Origin: Chryseobacterium mucoviscidosis
GTDB taxonomy: Bacteria > Bacteroidota > Bacteroidia > Flavobacteriales > Weeksellaceae
Direction of reading: 5' to 3'
Assembly: GCF_002177115.1 (NCBI RefSeq)
Contig: NZ_MVAG01000193.1
Coordinates: forward strand, 124,001-188,000
Length of the DNA: 64,000 bases
Every line of letters begins with the position of its first letter. Positions within the stretch are counted from its first letter, which is position 1. A program made the position numbers and the translations under genes. This document shows, piece by piece, positions 26,863 to 35,252 of the stretch. The notes under the pieces were generated by a model. The model was not told where the DNA came from and searched no databases. It was given only the letters and a program-made list of their open reading frames with translations.

Positions 26863-28287
26863 ATGATTAAACAGATTATTGCCTCTGTAATGATTACCGC
26901 TTCTGTATGCGCATTTGCGCAGGTAAAAGTGGTGGAGGGAACAAAATTTACAACCGATGCCAATCTTGAAACCGACGAAAAACTGGTGTTGGCAGACGAT
27001 TACAATTCTTATATGTTCAGCGCGATTAATATCGACGGATTGATGAGAAACGTATTTCCGCACAAAAAGCTGCTGATGAGAAAACTCGATCAGAACGGAA
27101 GTCTTGTAGATACTTATATTCAGGATTACGCGAATAAAACCAACGGTGTTCTTCACAATTATCTGGGTTCTCAGCAGATAGATGAAGACCGTTTTGTGGC
27201 ATTTACGGAAGAATATTTCGGAAAAGAAAACAGAAAAGAGGTTTTTCAGCACGTCTTCAGCAAAAAATCGGGAACGTTTACCACAAAAAGTATCGCAAAA
27301 TATACGATTGAATCTACCAACAAATCGGGAACGACCTACGTGGTTTTTTCTGAGAACGGAAAATATGCAGCCGTTTTCAACGACCGATATGCCACGAAAA
27401 AAACAGATAACATCAATGATGCTCTGGTTCTCGATTTAAGAACATTAACGCCGCTTTGGAACAAAGAAATTTCTTTAAGCAGCGATTATGTGGAAAAATC
27501 GTTAACCTTAACCAACTCTGGAAAAATTGTGTTGCTTCGTAAAGCTGCGGGCTGGAAAGAATCTTATAAAATAGAGATGGTTTCCAACACGGAAGATAAA
27601 GATCTGCCTTTTGATGATAAATACATTCCTGAAAAATTATACGCGATCAGCAAAAACGACAGCGATTATCTGGTAACTTTCGGAAGAAAAAATCAGGCAG
27701 TTACGATGGGCGGAAGTACATTCGGAACAGTAATGTTCTACGACATCAAATCCGGAAAAGCCGTAATCAGCAATACCAATCTTGCGGGAGCGAAAGATAT
27801 GAACGATGTGAAAGTAATTAAAACCATCGTAAAAGGCGATGAAGTTTTAATGGCGGTTCAGCAGGAAAAGATCTCAAGACCGATGCCGACTGCGATGAAC
27901 CGTTTTCCCGATCCAGTGTATACGCTTGATGTGGGTGTTTTAATGAAATTCAATAAAGAAGGAGAAGTAAAGCAGTTTGTACCGCTTGGAAGCAATCCTT
28001 CGGGAAGAAGAGTTCAGGTGATTGAATCCGGAGACAATCTTTATGTTTCTGCATTCTATCCGAAAGGAGCATTCGGAAATACAGGTTTCTCCATGAAATC
28101 TTTCGATTTTGGCACTCTGGCTCCGAAAGAACTAACACTCGATTATAAAGGGAGAAGTTTCTTCCAGAATTATGGTTTTACAGACGGAAACTTAGTACAG
28201 TTTGTTCCTGCAAACAATAAATTGTTGTTTCTGGACAAAAACGGGAAAGACGTCCAGATGTTCAGCGTTTACAATTTTGTAAAATAA
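26863..28287 (+). CDS. Secreted beta-rich protein of unknown function
   Basis: 474 residues with signal peptide MIKQIIASVMITASVCAFAQ. The mature part is dominated by short strands with repeated turns (FDDKYIPEKLYAIS, VMFYDIKSGKAVIS, FMKFNKEG-like stretches), suggesting a propeller or similar fold. It lies 10 nt downstream of the TPR-like secreted protein and ends at a terminator, forming a two-gene operon. Confidence 0.8.
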   Translation: MIKQIIASVMITASVCAFAQVKVVEGTKFTTDANLETDEKLVLADDYNSYMFSAINIDGLMRNVFPHKKLLMRKLDQNGSLVDTYIQDYANKTNGVLHNYLGSQQIDEDRFVAFTEEYFGKENRKEVFQHVFSKKSGTFTTKSIAKYTIESTNKSGTTYVVFSENGKYAAVFNDRYATKKTDNINDALVLDLRTLTPLWNKEISLSSDYVEKSLTLTNSGKIVLLRKAAGWKESYKIEMVSNTEDKDLPFDDKYIPEKLYAISKNDSDYLVTFGRKNQAVTMGGSTFGTVMFYDIKSGKAVISNTNLAGAKDMNDVKVIKTIVKGDEVLMAVQQEKISRPMPTAMNRFPDPVYTLDVGVLMKFNKEGEVKQFVPLGSNPSGRRVQVIESGDNLYVSAFYPKGAFGNTGFSMKSFDFGTLAPKELTLDYKGRSFFQNYGFTDGNLVQFVPANNKLLFLDKNGKDVQMFSVYNFVK

Positions 28288-28310
28288 TTTAATCAAAATA
28301 ATATTAAAAG

Positions 28311-28338
28311 AATCAGCCTTAAATTTTTAGGGCTGATT
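28311..28338 (+). terminator. Terminator of the two-gene secreted-protein operon
   Basis: Stem aatcagcc/ggctgatt followed by a run of T, 24 nt after the stop codon. Confidence 0.85.
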
Positions 28339-28510
28339 TTTTTTATTTAAAATAGTTTCAAATTTGATCAATAGAGATCATTGCAAAACATAAAGTTGAA
28401 TATTCTTAAAACCGTTATTCTTTGTTAAGAATAACGGCTTTGTAACCCTAAAAACGTTTCATAATTAAAAAATCCTTTGTGAGCTTTATGTTCAATTAAA
28501 CATCATTAAA

Positions 28511-28583
28511 AAACTGAAAAATATGCAGATTCAATCCGTGTCCGTACATGATTATATTTTCCAGATTCTCGTGGAAAAGTAAA
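28511..28583 (+). pseudogene. Decayed 5' copy of the DUF1801 gene
   Basis: About 70 bp (aaaactgaaaaatatgcagattcaatccg and onward) match the leader and first codons of the gene at 30902, then diverge with frameshifts. No protein can be made. It lies next to other sequences duplicated upstream of that gene. Confidence 0.75.
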
Positions 28584-28606
28584 AAGAGTAAAATTCTCAA
28601 ACCCGG

Positions 28607-28820
28607 CAATCGCCTTTCCAGAGCCACCGCCGAAAGGAGGAAGCCTTCGGGAACTGCCGAAACCATCTCGCCAAGAGGAGTAAATTTTCGGAACTCTCCG
28701 AGGGTATTCCGCCCAAGATGATATACTATCGGGAACTCCCGAAATCATCTCGCCAAAAGGAATATGATTTCGGAAACCTCCGAAGCTAAAACGCCAGAGT
28801 GAGCATATTTTAGGAACTTC
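28607..28820. repeat. Tandem array of 41-bp repeats, about five units
   Basis: Units start at 28607, 28648, 28689, 28730 and 28771 with an exact 41-bp period; a partial unit begins at 28812. Each contains a short dyad like cgggaactcccg followed by cgcca and an A/T stretch ending in tttt. Units are 60-80% alike by eye. It is more GC-rich than the surroundings and non-coding. Confidence 0.8.
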
Positions 28821-28838
28821 TTTAAATTAATTTCGGAA

Positions 28839-29005
28839 TTAACCGCAAAAGGTACCAAAAGATAATGATAAAGCGAATCCAGAATAATCAAAGTACTCAA
28901 AAGAATAAAAATCAAAGATTTTTAAAAACTATTGTGAGCTTTTTCATTTATAGTGATCAACTTTAAATAAATATTTAGTTCATCTTTTGCGACTTTTGCG
29001 GTTAA
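28839..29005. repeat. Intergenic element with 13-bp terminal inverted repeats, copy 1
   Basis: Bounded by TTAACCGCAAAAG and its exact complement CTTTTGCGGTTAA, 167 bp. About 90% like the element at 30563-30730. No reading frame is present, so it resembles a MITE or REP-type unit. Confidence 0.85.
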
Positions 29006-29148
29006 ATAAACTTCTCATAAAAAGTTAGCCGTAAAATAAAATAATGTTTTAAAATGGCTTTTGTCAGGGGTTTAACATAATAAAATTTTTCTCTTTTGTT
29101 TGATTTATAACCATATATTCGCTGTTCAATTTTAAAAAATATACAATT

Positions 29149-29421
29149 ATGAAAAAAGTATTTTTCGTCGCTATGCTTGGTGTAGCGGGTTTTGTTAGTG
29201 CTAAAGGAACACCTGTAAAAAAATTAAATCTTAAGGCTGCAAAAACAATAGTAAGTACTAAAGTGGTAAAAAAGACAAAAAAAACGGCTAAATTCAAGAG
29301 CACTTTTGTTACTTATACTTCTTGTGGTGTAGCTGCTACCACTACTCAGGACTGGACTAACGAACAAGGACAAATTTGGGCCAATATGGTTGAAGCAATT
29401 TATTGTGGACACGGTTATTAA
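29149..29421 (+). CDS. Small secreted Lys-rich peptide precursor
   Basis: 90 residues: signal peptide MKKVFFVAMLGVAGFVSA, a Lys-rich middle, and a C-terminal part with two Cys residues (TYTSCGVAATTT...EAIYCGHGY). It lies 76 nt before a GLPGLI-family gene. The size, basic middle and Cys pair suggest an exported peptide; the function is unknown. The pair is bracketed by repeated intergenic DNA. Confidence 0.75.
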   Translation: MKKVFFVAMLGVAGFVSAKGTPVKKLNLKAAKTIVSTKVVKKTKKTAKFKSTFVTYTSCGVAATTTQDWTNEQGQIWANMVEAIYCGHGY

Positions 29422-29497
29422 TAGTTAAGAAATAACAAATCTTCATTTGCACATATGGTTTTATATGTGCAATTTTTCATAATAAAAAGCAATATCA

Positions 29498-30346
29498 ATG
29501 TCTTATCATAAAAAACTATTTCAACTATTCGTTTTATTTTACAGTATTTTATTTTATTCTCAATTGAATACTAAAGATTCATTGCGAGGAGAGTTCATTT
29601 ACTTATTGAAAGCTAAATTAAATACGTTAAATCCTAATCAGACAGATGAAGAACTATTCTCACTTCAGGTAGCTGATTATCGTACATTTTTTAGTAGTCT
29701 TAATTCTTTGAAAAGAGATTCTGTAGCCGGTATTGTTTCAAGAAAAGCAATTAATAATGGTGGAGGGGTTTTTGATTTCAGAGGGACGTCAATGCCACAA
29801 ACAAAGTTTTCTTATACGATCATACAAACCAATGAAAATATACAGTATTTTCAAAGAGTTGCCATGTCTTTACTGTCATATAAAGAATCGGCAATAAAAG
29901 ATTGGAAACTTATTGATGAAACAAAAATAATAAATACAATTAATTGCAAAAAAGCAGAGGTTTCATATAAAGGCAGAAATTGGACTGCGTGGTATTCTGC
30001 AGAAATTCCATTGCCTTATGGTCCGTATAAATTCAGTGGATTGCCGGGATTAATCATAAAAATAACTGATAATAAAGGAGATTATGATTTTGAACTTGTA
30101 AAATCCGTATCTAACTCTAAGTTGAAAGGAAGATTAGTAAATATATATGAAAATAGATATACTAATTCAACGGAAACAACTAAAACTGAATTAGAAAAAA
30201 CTTTACAAAATTTCAGAGAAAACTCATTAGGAATATTAGAAAGTCTTGGAACAAGTGTTACTCCGGAACAAAGAAAAATCATCATGGAAAGACAGAAAGA
30301 AATGCAGTTAAGGAAAAAGGGAGATAACCCTATAGAATTAAATTAG
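29498..30346 (+). CDS. GLPGLI family protein
   Basis: 282 residues with an N-terminal signal segment (LFQLFVLFYSILFYSQ) and the family signature YKFSGLPGLIIKI near residue 180, after WTAWYSAEIPLPYGP. GLPGLI proteins are Bacteroidota secreted proteins of unknown function, often found beside small peptides. Here the partner is the 90-residue precursor just upstream. Confidence 0.92.
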   Translation: MSYHKKLFQLFVLFYSILFYSQLNTKDSLRGEFIYLLKAKLNTLNPNQTDEELFSLQVADYRTFFSSLNSLKRDSVAGIVSRKAINNGGGVFDFRGTSMPQTKFSYTIIQTNENIQYFQRVAMSLLSYKESAIKDWKLIDETKIINTINCKKAEVSYKGRNWTAWYSAEIPLPYGPYKFSGLPGLIIKITDNKGDYDFELVKSVSNSKLKGRLVNIYENRYTNSTETTKTELEKTLQNFRENSLGILESLGTSVTPEQRKIIMERQKEMQLRKKGDNPIELN

Positions 30347-30562
30347 TATAATAAAACAGGAATCCTGTCTTATTATACTATTATTCAAAATGATAGCCTT
30401 TATTCAGTTAAAAATCGTTCTTCAGCTTTGTGTTCAATTAAGCATCAAGATTAAAACCGGTGAATCAAAAAAGTTAAGAAAACTTTCCCTTATTCTTTGT
30501 TAAGTGTAACGGCTTTATGAACCTAAAAACGTTAATAAGACTTGTTTACATTAATTTAGGAA

Positions 30563-30730
30563 TTAACCGCAAAAGATGCAAAAGATAATGATAAAGCGAA
30601 TTTCCAGAATAATCAAAGCACTCAAAAGAATAAAAATCAAAGATTTTTAAAAACTATTGTGATCTTTTTTATTTATAATCGCCAGCTTTAAATAAACAAT
30701 TAGTTCATCTTTTACGACTTTTGCGGTTAA
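30563..30730. repeat. Intergenic element with 13-bp terminal inverted repeats, copy 2
   Basis: Same termini and direction as 28839-29005. The rest of the 30347-30901 gap repeats short blocks also found at 28416-28505 (for example gagctttgtgttcaatt and ttattctttgttaag), including two copies of the former. No gene is seen in this gap. Confidence 0.85.
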
Positions 30731-30901
30731 ATAAAATGTGTAAACAAATTTCATAACTAAAAATCCCTCGTGAGCTTTGTGTTCAATTAAGCATCAAGAT
30801 TAAAACCTGCGAATCAGAAAAAAGTTAAAACAAAGTAATTCATTTAAAATCCTGTTCCGCTAAAATTTTGTTAATTTGGAGAATTATTAAAACTGAAAAA
30901 T

Positions 30902-31360
30902 ATGCAGATTCAATCCGTTTCCGTTGATGATTATATTTCCCAGATTCCCGAAGAAAGACAGGAAATATTCAGAAAAATGTATCAGACAATTAACGATAAT
31001 TTACCCGAAGGTTTTACGCAGGGTTCAAGCTACGGAATGATCGGTTGGGCGGTTCCTCTGGAAACGTATCCCGACGGTTATCACTGTACACCCGGATCGC
31101 CTTTGCCTTTCATCAGCATTGCTTCCCAGAAAAATTTCGTTGCGTTGTATCACATGGGAATGTATGCGAAACCCGAACTGCTGAACTGGTTTGTAGAAGA
31201 ATTTCCGAAACATTCCAAAAAAAAGCTGGATATGGGGAAATCCTGTGTCCGCTTCAAAAAAATGGAAGATATTCCGATGGAATTGTTGGCAGAAATGAGC
31301 AAAAAAATGACGGTTGAAGAATGGATTGATATTTATGAAACCAATTTTAAAAAGAAATAA
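30902..31360 (+). CDS. DUF1801 domain protein
   Basis: 152 residues. DYISQIPEERQEIFRKMYQTIN, then SYGMIGWAVP and FISIASQKNFVALYHMGMY match the DUF1801/YdhG fold. Some relatives bind iron or act in antibiotic-tolerance contexts, but no role is established. Its end overlaps the next gene by 26 nt. The first codons are duplicated, in decayed form, at 28511. Confidence 0.88.
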   Translation: MQIQSVSVDDYISQIPEERQEIFRKMYQTINDNLPEGFTQGSSYGMIGWAVPLETYPDGYHCTPGSPLPFISIASQKNFVALYHMGMYAKPELLNWFVEEFPKHSKKKLDMGKSCVRFKKMEDIPMELLAEMSKKMTVEEWIDIYETNFKKK

Positions 31361-32000
31361 TTTTTTATTGAAAGTTTTTACGGTTTTTTTCCTTTTTGTC
31401 CTGATAATGGGGTGTAAAAACTCACAGATTTCAGGTTTGAAGAACGGAGATTTGCTTTTTGTGACTGCAAAAGAAACGGGACTTTCCGGGGCAATCAATA
31501 ATGTCACTCAAAAGCAGAAAAATGCTTCTTTCGACCACATCGGTATTGTGGAAAAAAGTAAAGACGGAATTTTCGTGCTTCACGCCGCTCCAAAAGGCGG
31601 TTCGCAGAAGCAGGAGATAAAAGATTTCCTGAAAGATCAGTCCAAAGAAGGACAGCGGATTATAGTATACCGTCTGAAATCCGAATACCAGAAATCGATT
31701 CCTTCTGCGCTTGAAAAGGCAGAATCGATGGTAGGTAAACCTTACAATTTCAATTATATTCTTGACGAAAATTCCTATTACTGTTCAGATTTCATAGAAA
31801 GAGCTTTTCGGCAGGATCATATTTTTAAATTGGAACCGATGACGTTTATTGATCCGGAAACAGGAAAAACAAATGTTTTTTGGGAAGAATTCTATCAAAA
31901 GAAAAACTTGAAAGTTCCTGAAGGTGAGTTAGGCTGCAATCCAAATGGTCTGGCTGCTTCTCAAAAACTGGAAAGAGTGATGGAACTAAATAAAAAATAA
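31335..32000 (+). CDS. YiiX-like NlpC/P60 family lipoprotein
   Basis: 221 residues from ATG 31335. The lipoprotein signal FFLFVLIMGCKNS is followed by a permuted papain-like domain: LKNGDLLFV, SFDHIGIVEK with the catalytic His, and YYCSDFIERAF with the catalytic Cys. YiiX-type enzymes hydrolyse amide or ester bonds in wall or lipid substrates. It overlaps the DUF1801 gene by 26 nt. Confidence 0.88.
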   Translation: MKPILKRNNFLLKVFTVFFLFVLIMGCKNSQISGLKNGDLLFVTAKETGLSGAINNVTQKQKNASFDHIGIVEKSKDGIFVLHAAPKGGSQKQEIKDFLKDQSKEGQRIIVYRLKSEYQKSIPSALEKAESMVGKPYNFNYILDENSYYCSDFIERAFRQDHIFKLEPMTFIDPETGKTNVFWEEFYQKKNLKVPEGELGCNPNGLAASQKLERVMELNKK

Positions 32001-32021
32001 ATTATATTAAGATTCAATAGG

Positions 32022-32038
32022 AACGGGCTTAGCCCGTT
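32022..32038 (+). terminator. Terminator after the YiiX-like gene
   Basis: Stem aacgggct/agcccgtt followed by a T-run. Confidence 0.85.
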
Positions 32039-32126
32039 TTTTTATGAAAAAAATCAAATGGTTTTAACCGAAAAATAAACATCAGAGAAAAAATTTGATT
32101 AAAATTAAAAAATACTACCCTACTAA

Positions 32127-32157
32127 TTTGATAGACTAATATTTTTTTATATTTTTG
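32127..32157 (+). promoter_or_regulatory. Consensus promoter of the NIL-domain gene
   Basis: TTTG at 32127-32130, 19 nt, then TATTTTTG at 32150-32157, a full match to the Bacteroidota -33/-7 consensus. The leader to the ATG is about 75 nt. Confidence 0.8.
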
Positions 32158-32237
32158 TCTGACAATTAGCACAAAGCAACAGAATATTAAATCTGAAAAA
32201 AGTTTTCTCTGAAAGTTTAACCCTAAAATGTTGAGTT

Positions 32238-32549
32238 ATGGTAACACCAAATCCGGGACTACAGGTTTTACAAAATCAATTAAACCTGCCCAAAAAAGAA
32301 TGGATACTGGAAGTAGAGCTGAATGGTAAAATGAAATTCGAACATTTAATGAATACCATTTACCATCAGTTCGGGATTTGTCATAAAGTGTTATCGGCTA
32401 ACGTAGAATATGTAGACGGAAGAAGTTTCGGTGCAGTTCAGCTTTATATTAATGTAAACTCAGAAGATTTTAAGCAATTAGAATTTTATCTGGAAAAAAA
32501 TAAGCTTTTGAGTACCACGGTAGAATATACGTGCAGAAAATATACTTAA
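32238..32549 (+). CDS. Stand-alone NIL domain protein
   Basis: 103 residues. EWILEVELNGKMKFEHLMNTIYHQFGICHKVLSANVEYVDGRSFGAVQLYI matches the NIL domain normally found at the C-terminus of the methionine importer ATPase MetN, where it binds methionine and inhibits transport. No ABC transporter gene is nearby. It is transcribed alone from a strong promoter and closed by a terminator, so it may be a free ligand sensor. Confidence 0.78.
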   Translation: MVTPNPGLQVLQNQLNLPKKEWILEVELNGKMKFEHLMNTIYHQFGICHKVLSANVEYVDGRSFGAVQLYINVNSEDFKQLEFYLEKNKLLSTTVEYTCRKYT

Positions 32550-32575
32550 GAGATTCATATAGTTTTAATTACAAC

Positions 32576-32609
32576 AAACGACCGTTACATTTTTTGTGAC
32601 TGGTCGTTT
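32576..32609 (+). terminator. Terminator after the NIL-domain gene
   Basis: Stem aaacgacc/ggtcgttt with an imperfect inner extension (gt.aca/tgtgac) and a T-run. Confidence 0.8.
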
Positions 32610-32703
32610 TTATTTTTCGTTAAAAATTAAGATTCTCTTAAATTTTTTATAATTCTTTTTTACATCTTATTTTAAACCTGAGTTTGGAATAAATTTTTTT
32701 AAA

Positions 32704-32882
32704 CGCAAGGTTAAACAAAGAGATTCATTTATCAGGAATTCAGTTTTTAAGATATACAAAGGCGTAAAATTGATCAAAGTAATACCATCTTTGTGTTTTT
32801 TAAATAAACGAAGTGCCTTTGTTTAGCTTACAAACTTTCAATAAGTAAAAAAATCTTTTGTTTTTCTTTGCGATAAATTAAT
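32704..32882 (-). repeat. Dispersed intergenic repeat, copy 2 (inverted)
   Basis: Reverse-complement partner of 21511-21690. It fills much of the 32550-33086 gap, which otherwise has no feature except terminators. Confidence 0.85.
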
Positions 32883-33046
32883 TATTTAAATTTATTTCTT
32901 ATCCTGAACTGAGGATATTTTAGAAGAAAAGGCAAATAAAATCTGCTTTACGAAGCCAGAGATTACAGCTTGATTAAATCAGTTTATTGATTATTCTTTA
33001 CTCACTTTATAACAAGGAATGTAAATACAATCTTTGCGAAAAAAAA

Positions 33047-33067
33047 AGACCACTCAAAAAGTGGTCT
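33047..33067 (-). terminator. Terminator of murA
   Basis: Stem agaccact/agtggtct with a long T-run on the minus strand, 20 nt after the murA stop. Confidence 0.85.
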
Positions 33068-33086
33068 CTGTATTTTAAAATAAAAA

Positions 33087-34394
33087 TTAAATTCTCTCAA
33101 TATCCGCTCCGATTGCTTTCAGTCTTCCGTCGATATTTTCATAACCTCTGTCGATCTGTTCGATATTGTGGATAATAGATTTTCCTTCCGCGGAAAGGGC
33201 AGCAATTAAAAGAGCATTTCCTGCTCTGATGTCAGGAGAAACCATCGTCGTTCCTCTCAGCGGAGTTTCCTGATTTAGCCCGATTACCGTTGCTCTGTGC
33301 GGGTCGCAAAGAATGATCTGCGCTCCCATATCGATCAGTTTATCCACGAAAAATAATCTGGATTCAAACATTTTCTGGTGAACCAGCAGACTTCCTTTTG
33401 CCTGAGTTGCCACCACCAGAATAATCGATAACAAATCCGGAGTAAATCCTGGCCAAGGTGCATCGGAAATCGTTAAAATAGATCCGTCGATAAATTTTTG
33501 AATTTTATAATTTTCCTGCGCCGGAATAAAAATATCGTCATTGCTCTGCTCAAGCTGAATGCCTAATTTTCTGAACGTATTCGGAATAACACCAAGCTGA
33601 TTCCAGTTTACGTTTTTAATGGTGATTTCAGATTTCGTCATTGCAGCAAGACCAATCCATGAACCGATTTCCACCATATCCGGAAGCATGGTATGTTCCG
33701 TTCCGTGTAGATGCGAAACCCCTTCGATGGTTAACAGGTTGGATCCGATTCCTGAAATATTGGCTCCCATTCTGTTCAGCATTTTGCAAAGCTGCTGAAG
33801 ATACGGTTCGCACGCCGCGTTATAAATTCTGGTTTTTCCTTTTGCCAAAGCTGCAGCCATCACGATGTTGGCTGTTCCTGTTACAGAAGCCTCTTCAAGC
33901 AGGATAAACTTACCATTGAGTTCTTTCGCTTTTAATGAATAAAAGAATTCTTCCTCATCGTAATGAAATTCGGCACCCAGTTCTACAAGTCCCTGAAAGT
34001 GAGTGTCTAATCTTCTTCTTCCGATTTTATCGCCTCCCGGAGTCGGCATATACGCTTCACCGTATCTCGCCAACATTGGTCCCATCAACATGATCGAACC
34101 TCTCAGTTTTGCGCCGTCTTTTTTAAATTCGTTTGATTTTATATAATCAAAATTTACTTTATCAGCTTTGAAAGTATAATCGCCGTGTCCGTTTTTGGTA
34201 ACCTGTACACCAAAGTCGCCCAGAATCTCAATTAATCGATTAACGTCGTGGATATCGGGAATATTTTTAATTCTGACTTCCTCATCTGTCAACAAAACAG
34301 CACAAAGAATCTGAAGAGCTTCGTTCTTAGCTCCCTGTGGAGTAATTTCACCTTGCAGTCTTTTTCCTCCTCTTATTTGAAATGTTCCACTCAT
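33087..34394 (-). CDS. murA: UDP-N-acetylglucosamine 1-carboxyvinyltransferase with Asp in the active-site loop
   Basis: 435 residues, the EPSP-synthase-like fold complete: GKRLQGEITPQGAKNEAL, RGSIMLMGPMLAR, MPTPGGDKIGRRRLDTH, then PDMVEIGSWIGLAAM and the C-terminal FVDKLIDMGAQI. It transfers enolpyruvate to UDP-GlcNAc, the first step of peptidoglycan synthesis. The loop residue that fosfomycin alkylates, normally Cys in GGCxIG, is Asp122 here (GAT at 34029-34031). Such C-to-D enzymes are active but insensitive. It follows the DUF4290 gene by 2 nt. Confidence 0.96.
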   Translation of the reverse strand: MSGTFQIRGGKRLQGEITPQGAKNEALQILCAVLLTDEEVRIKNIPDIHDVNRLIEILGDFGVQVTKNGHGDYTFKADKVNFDYIKSNEFKKDGAKLRGSIMLMGPMLARYGEAYMPTPGGDKIGRRRLDTHFQGLVELGAEFHYDEEEFFYSLKAKELNGKFILLEEASVTGTANIVMAAALAKGKTRIYNAACEPYLQQLCKMLNRMGANISGIGSNLLTIEGVSHLHGTEHTMLPDMVEIGSWIGLAAMTKSEITIKNVNWNQLGVIPNTFRKLGIQLEQSNDDIFIPAQENYKIQKFIDGSILTISDAPWPGFTPDLLSIILVVATQAKGSLLVHQKMFESRLFFVDKLIDMGAQIILCDPHRATVIGLNQETPLRGTTMVSPDIRAGNALLIAALSAEGKSIIHNIEQIDRGYENIDGRLKAIGADIERI

Positions 34395-34396
34395 GT

Positions 34397-35062
34397 CTAC
34401 TTTCTTTTATTATGATTGTTGTTGTTATTGTTGTGCCTTCTTTTGTTGTTCTGGTTGTTTCGGTTGTTATTCCTGTTGTTATTGTTGTTATTTCGGTTGT
34501 TGTTATTGGTCGTGTAATAGATTTTGCTCTTTTCAAGAGAATCTATTCCGGTAAGATCCAGCCTGTTTTCCGAAAGTTCTTTAAGGTGACGGAAGATTAC
34601 ATCGTCCGTTACGTGTTCTTTATTATAGACATTGTAAGATTTCTTCATATTGTTGGCAATCACCTCGATCAAAGCTTCTTTTTCGTCGCCCTGTTCAAGT
34701 TCGATGGCTTTTTCAATTAACTGAAGAATACTTTTCCCGTAAAATTTAAAATCACCCTGAAGTTTTGGATATTCCATTCTCTTCGGTTTTTCTTCAAGTT
34801 CTTCTTTCGTAGGAAAAGGGTAGGGAGAATCTACATCCAATTCATGATTGGCTAAAATATAGAGATGATCCCAAAGTTTATGTTTATAATTTTCTTCGTC
34901 TCGCAGCTGCGGGTTTCTCTGACCCATAAAATCAATGATCGCCATTGCCATTTCGCTTCTCTCTTCTTTTGTAGGAAGCTCTTTACAACGTTCAACCAAC
35001 TGTTGTATAATTCTGCCGTATTCCGGCAAATGAAGCTGAGTTTTTTGGGTATTGTATTCCAT
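34397..35062 (-). CDS. DUF4290 protein with Asn/Arg-rich tail
   Basis: 221 residues from the ATG at 35062. The first ~175 residues are the helical DUF4290 domain (LPEYGRIIQQLVERC, AMAIIDFMGQRNP, DYPF-like PYPFPTKEELEEKP). The last ~45 residues are almost only Asn with interspersed Arg, His and Lys, encoded by repetitive aac/aat codons. Such a basic, disordered tail might bind nucleic acid. It is two nt upstream of murA, so the two genes are co-transcribed. Confidence 0.88.
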   Translation of the reverse strand: MEYNTQKTQLHLPEYGRIIQQLVERCKELPTKEERSEMAMAIIDFMGQRNPQLRDEENYKHKLWDHLYILANHELDVDSPYPFPTKEELEEKPKRMEYPKLQGDFKFYGKSILQLIEKAIELEQGDEKEALIEVIANNMKKSYNVYNKEHVTDDVIFRHLKELSENRLDLTGIDSLEKSKIYYTTNNNNRNNNNNNRNNNRNNQNNKRRHNNNNNNHNKRK

Positions 35063-35252
35063 AGTCTGCAAATATATGGAATAATGGAAAAATTGTACCG
35101 AAAATCTTAAAAGTTTATGATTTTTTAATGAATCTTCCGAATAACGATTTGAATGGATTTGTTAGATAAAATTAAAATTATTTCACTTGGTTTAGAATTT
35201 ATTTCAATAAAAGTGTAATTTAGTTGATACTTTAATAATTTAAATTTTTAAC

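Noticed and set aside
28506..28748. 80-codon minus-strand frame across the 41-bp repeats
   Set aside because: It merely translates the repeat array and has no relatives or start context that I can support.
32158..32237. SAM or methionine riboswitch before the NIL gene
   Set aside because: The 75-nt leader shows none of the conserved blocks of known SAM riboswitches and no strong stem.
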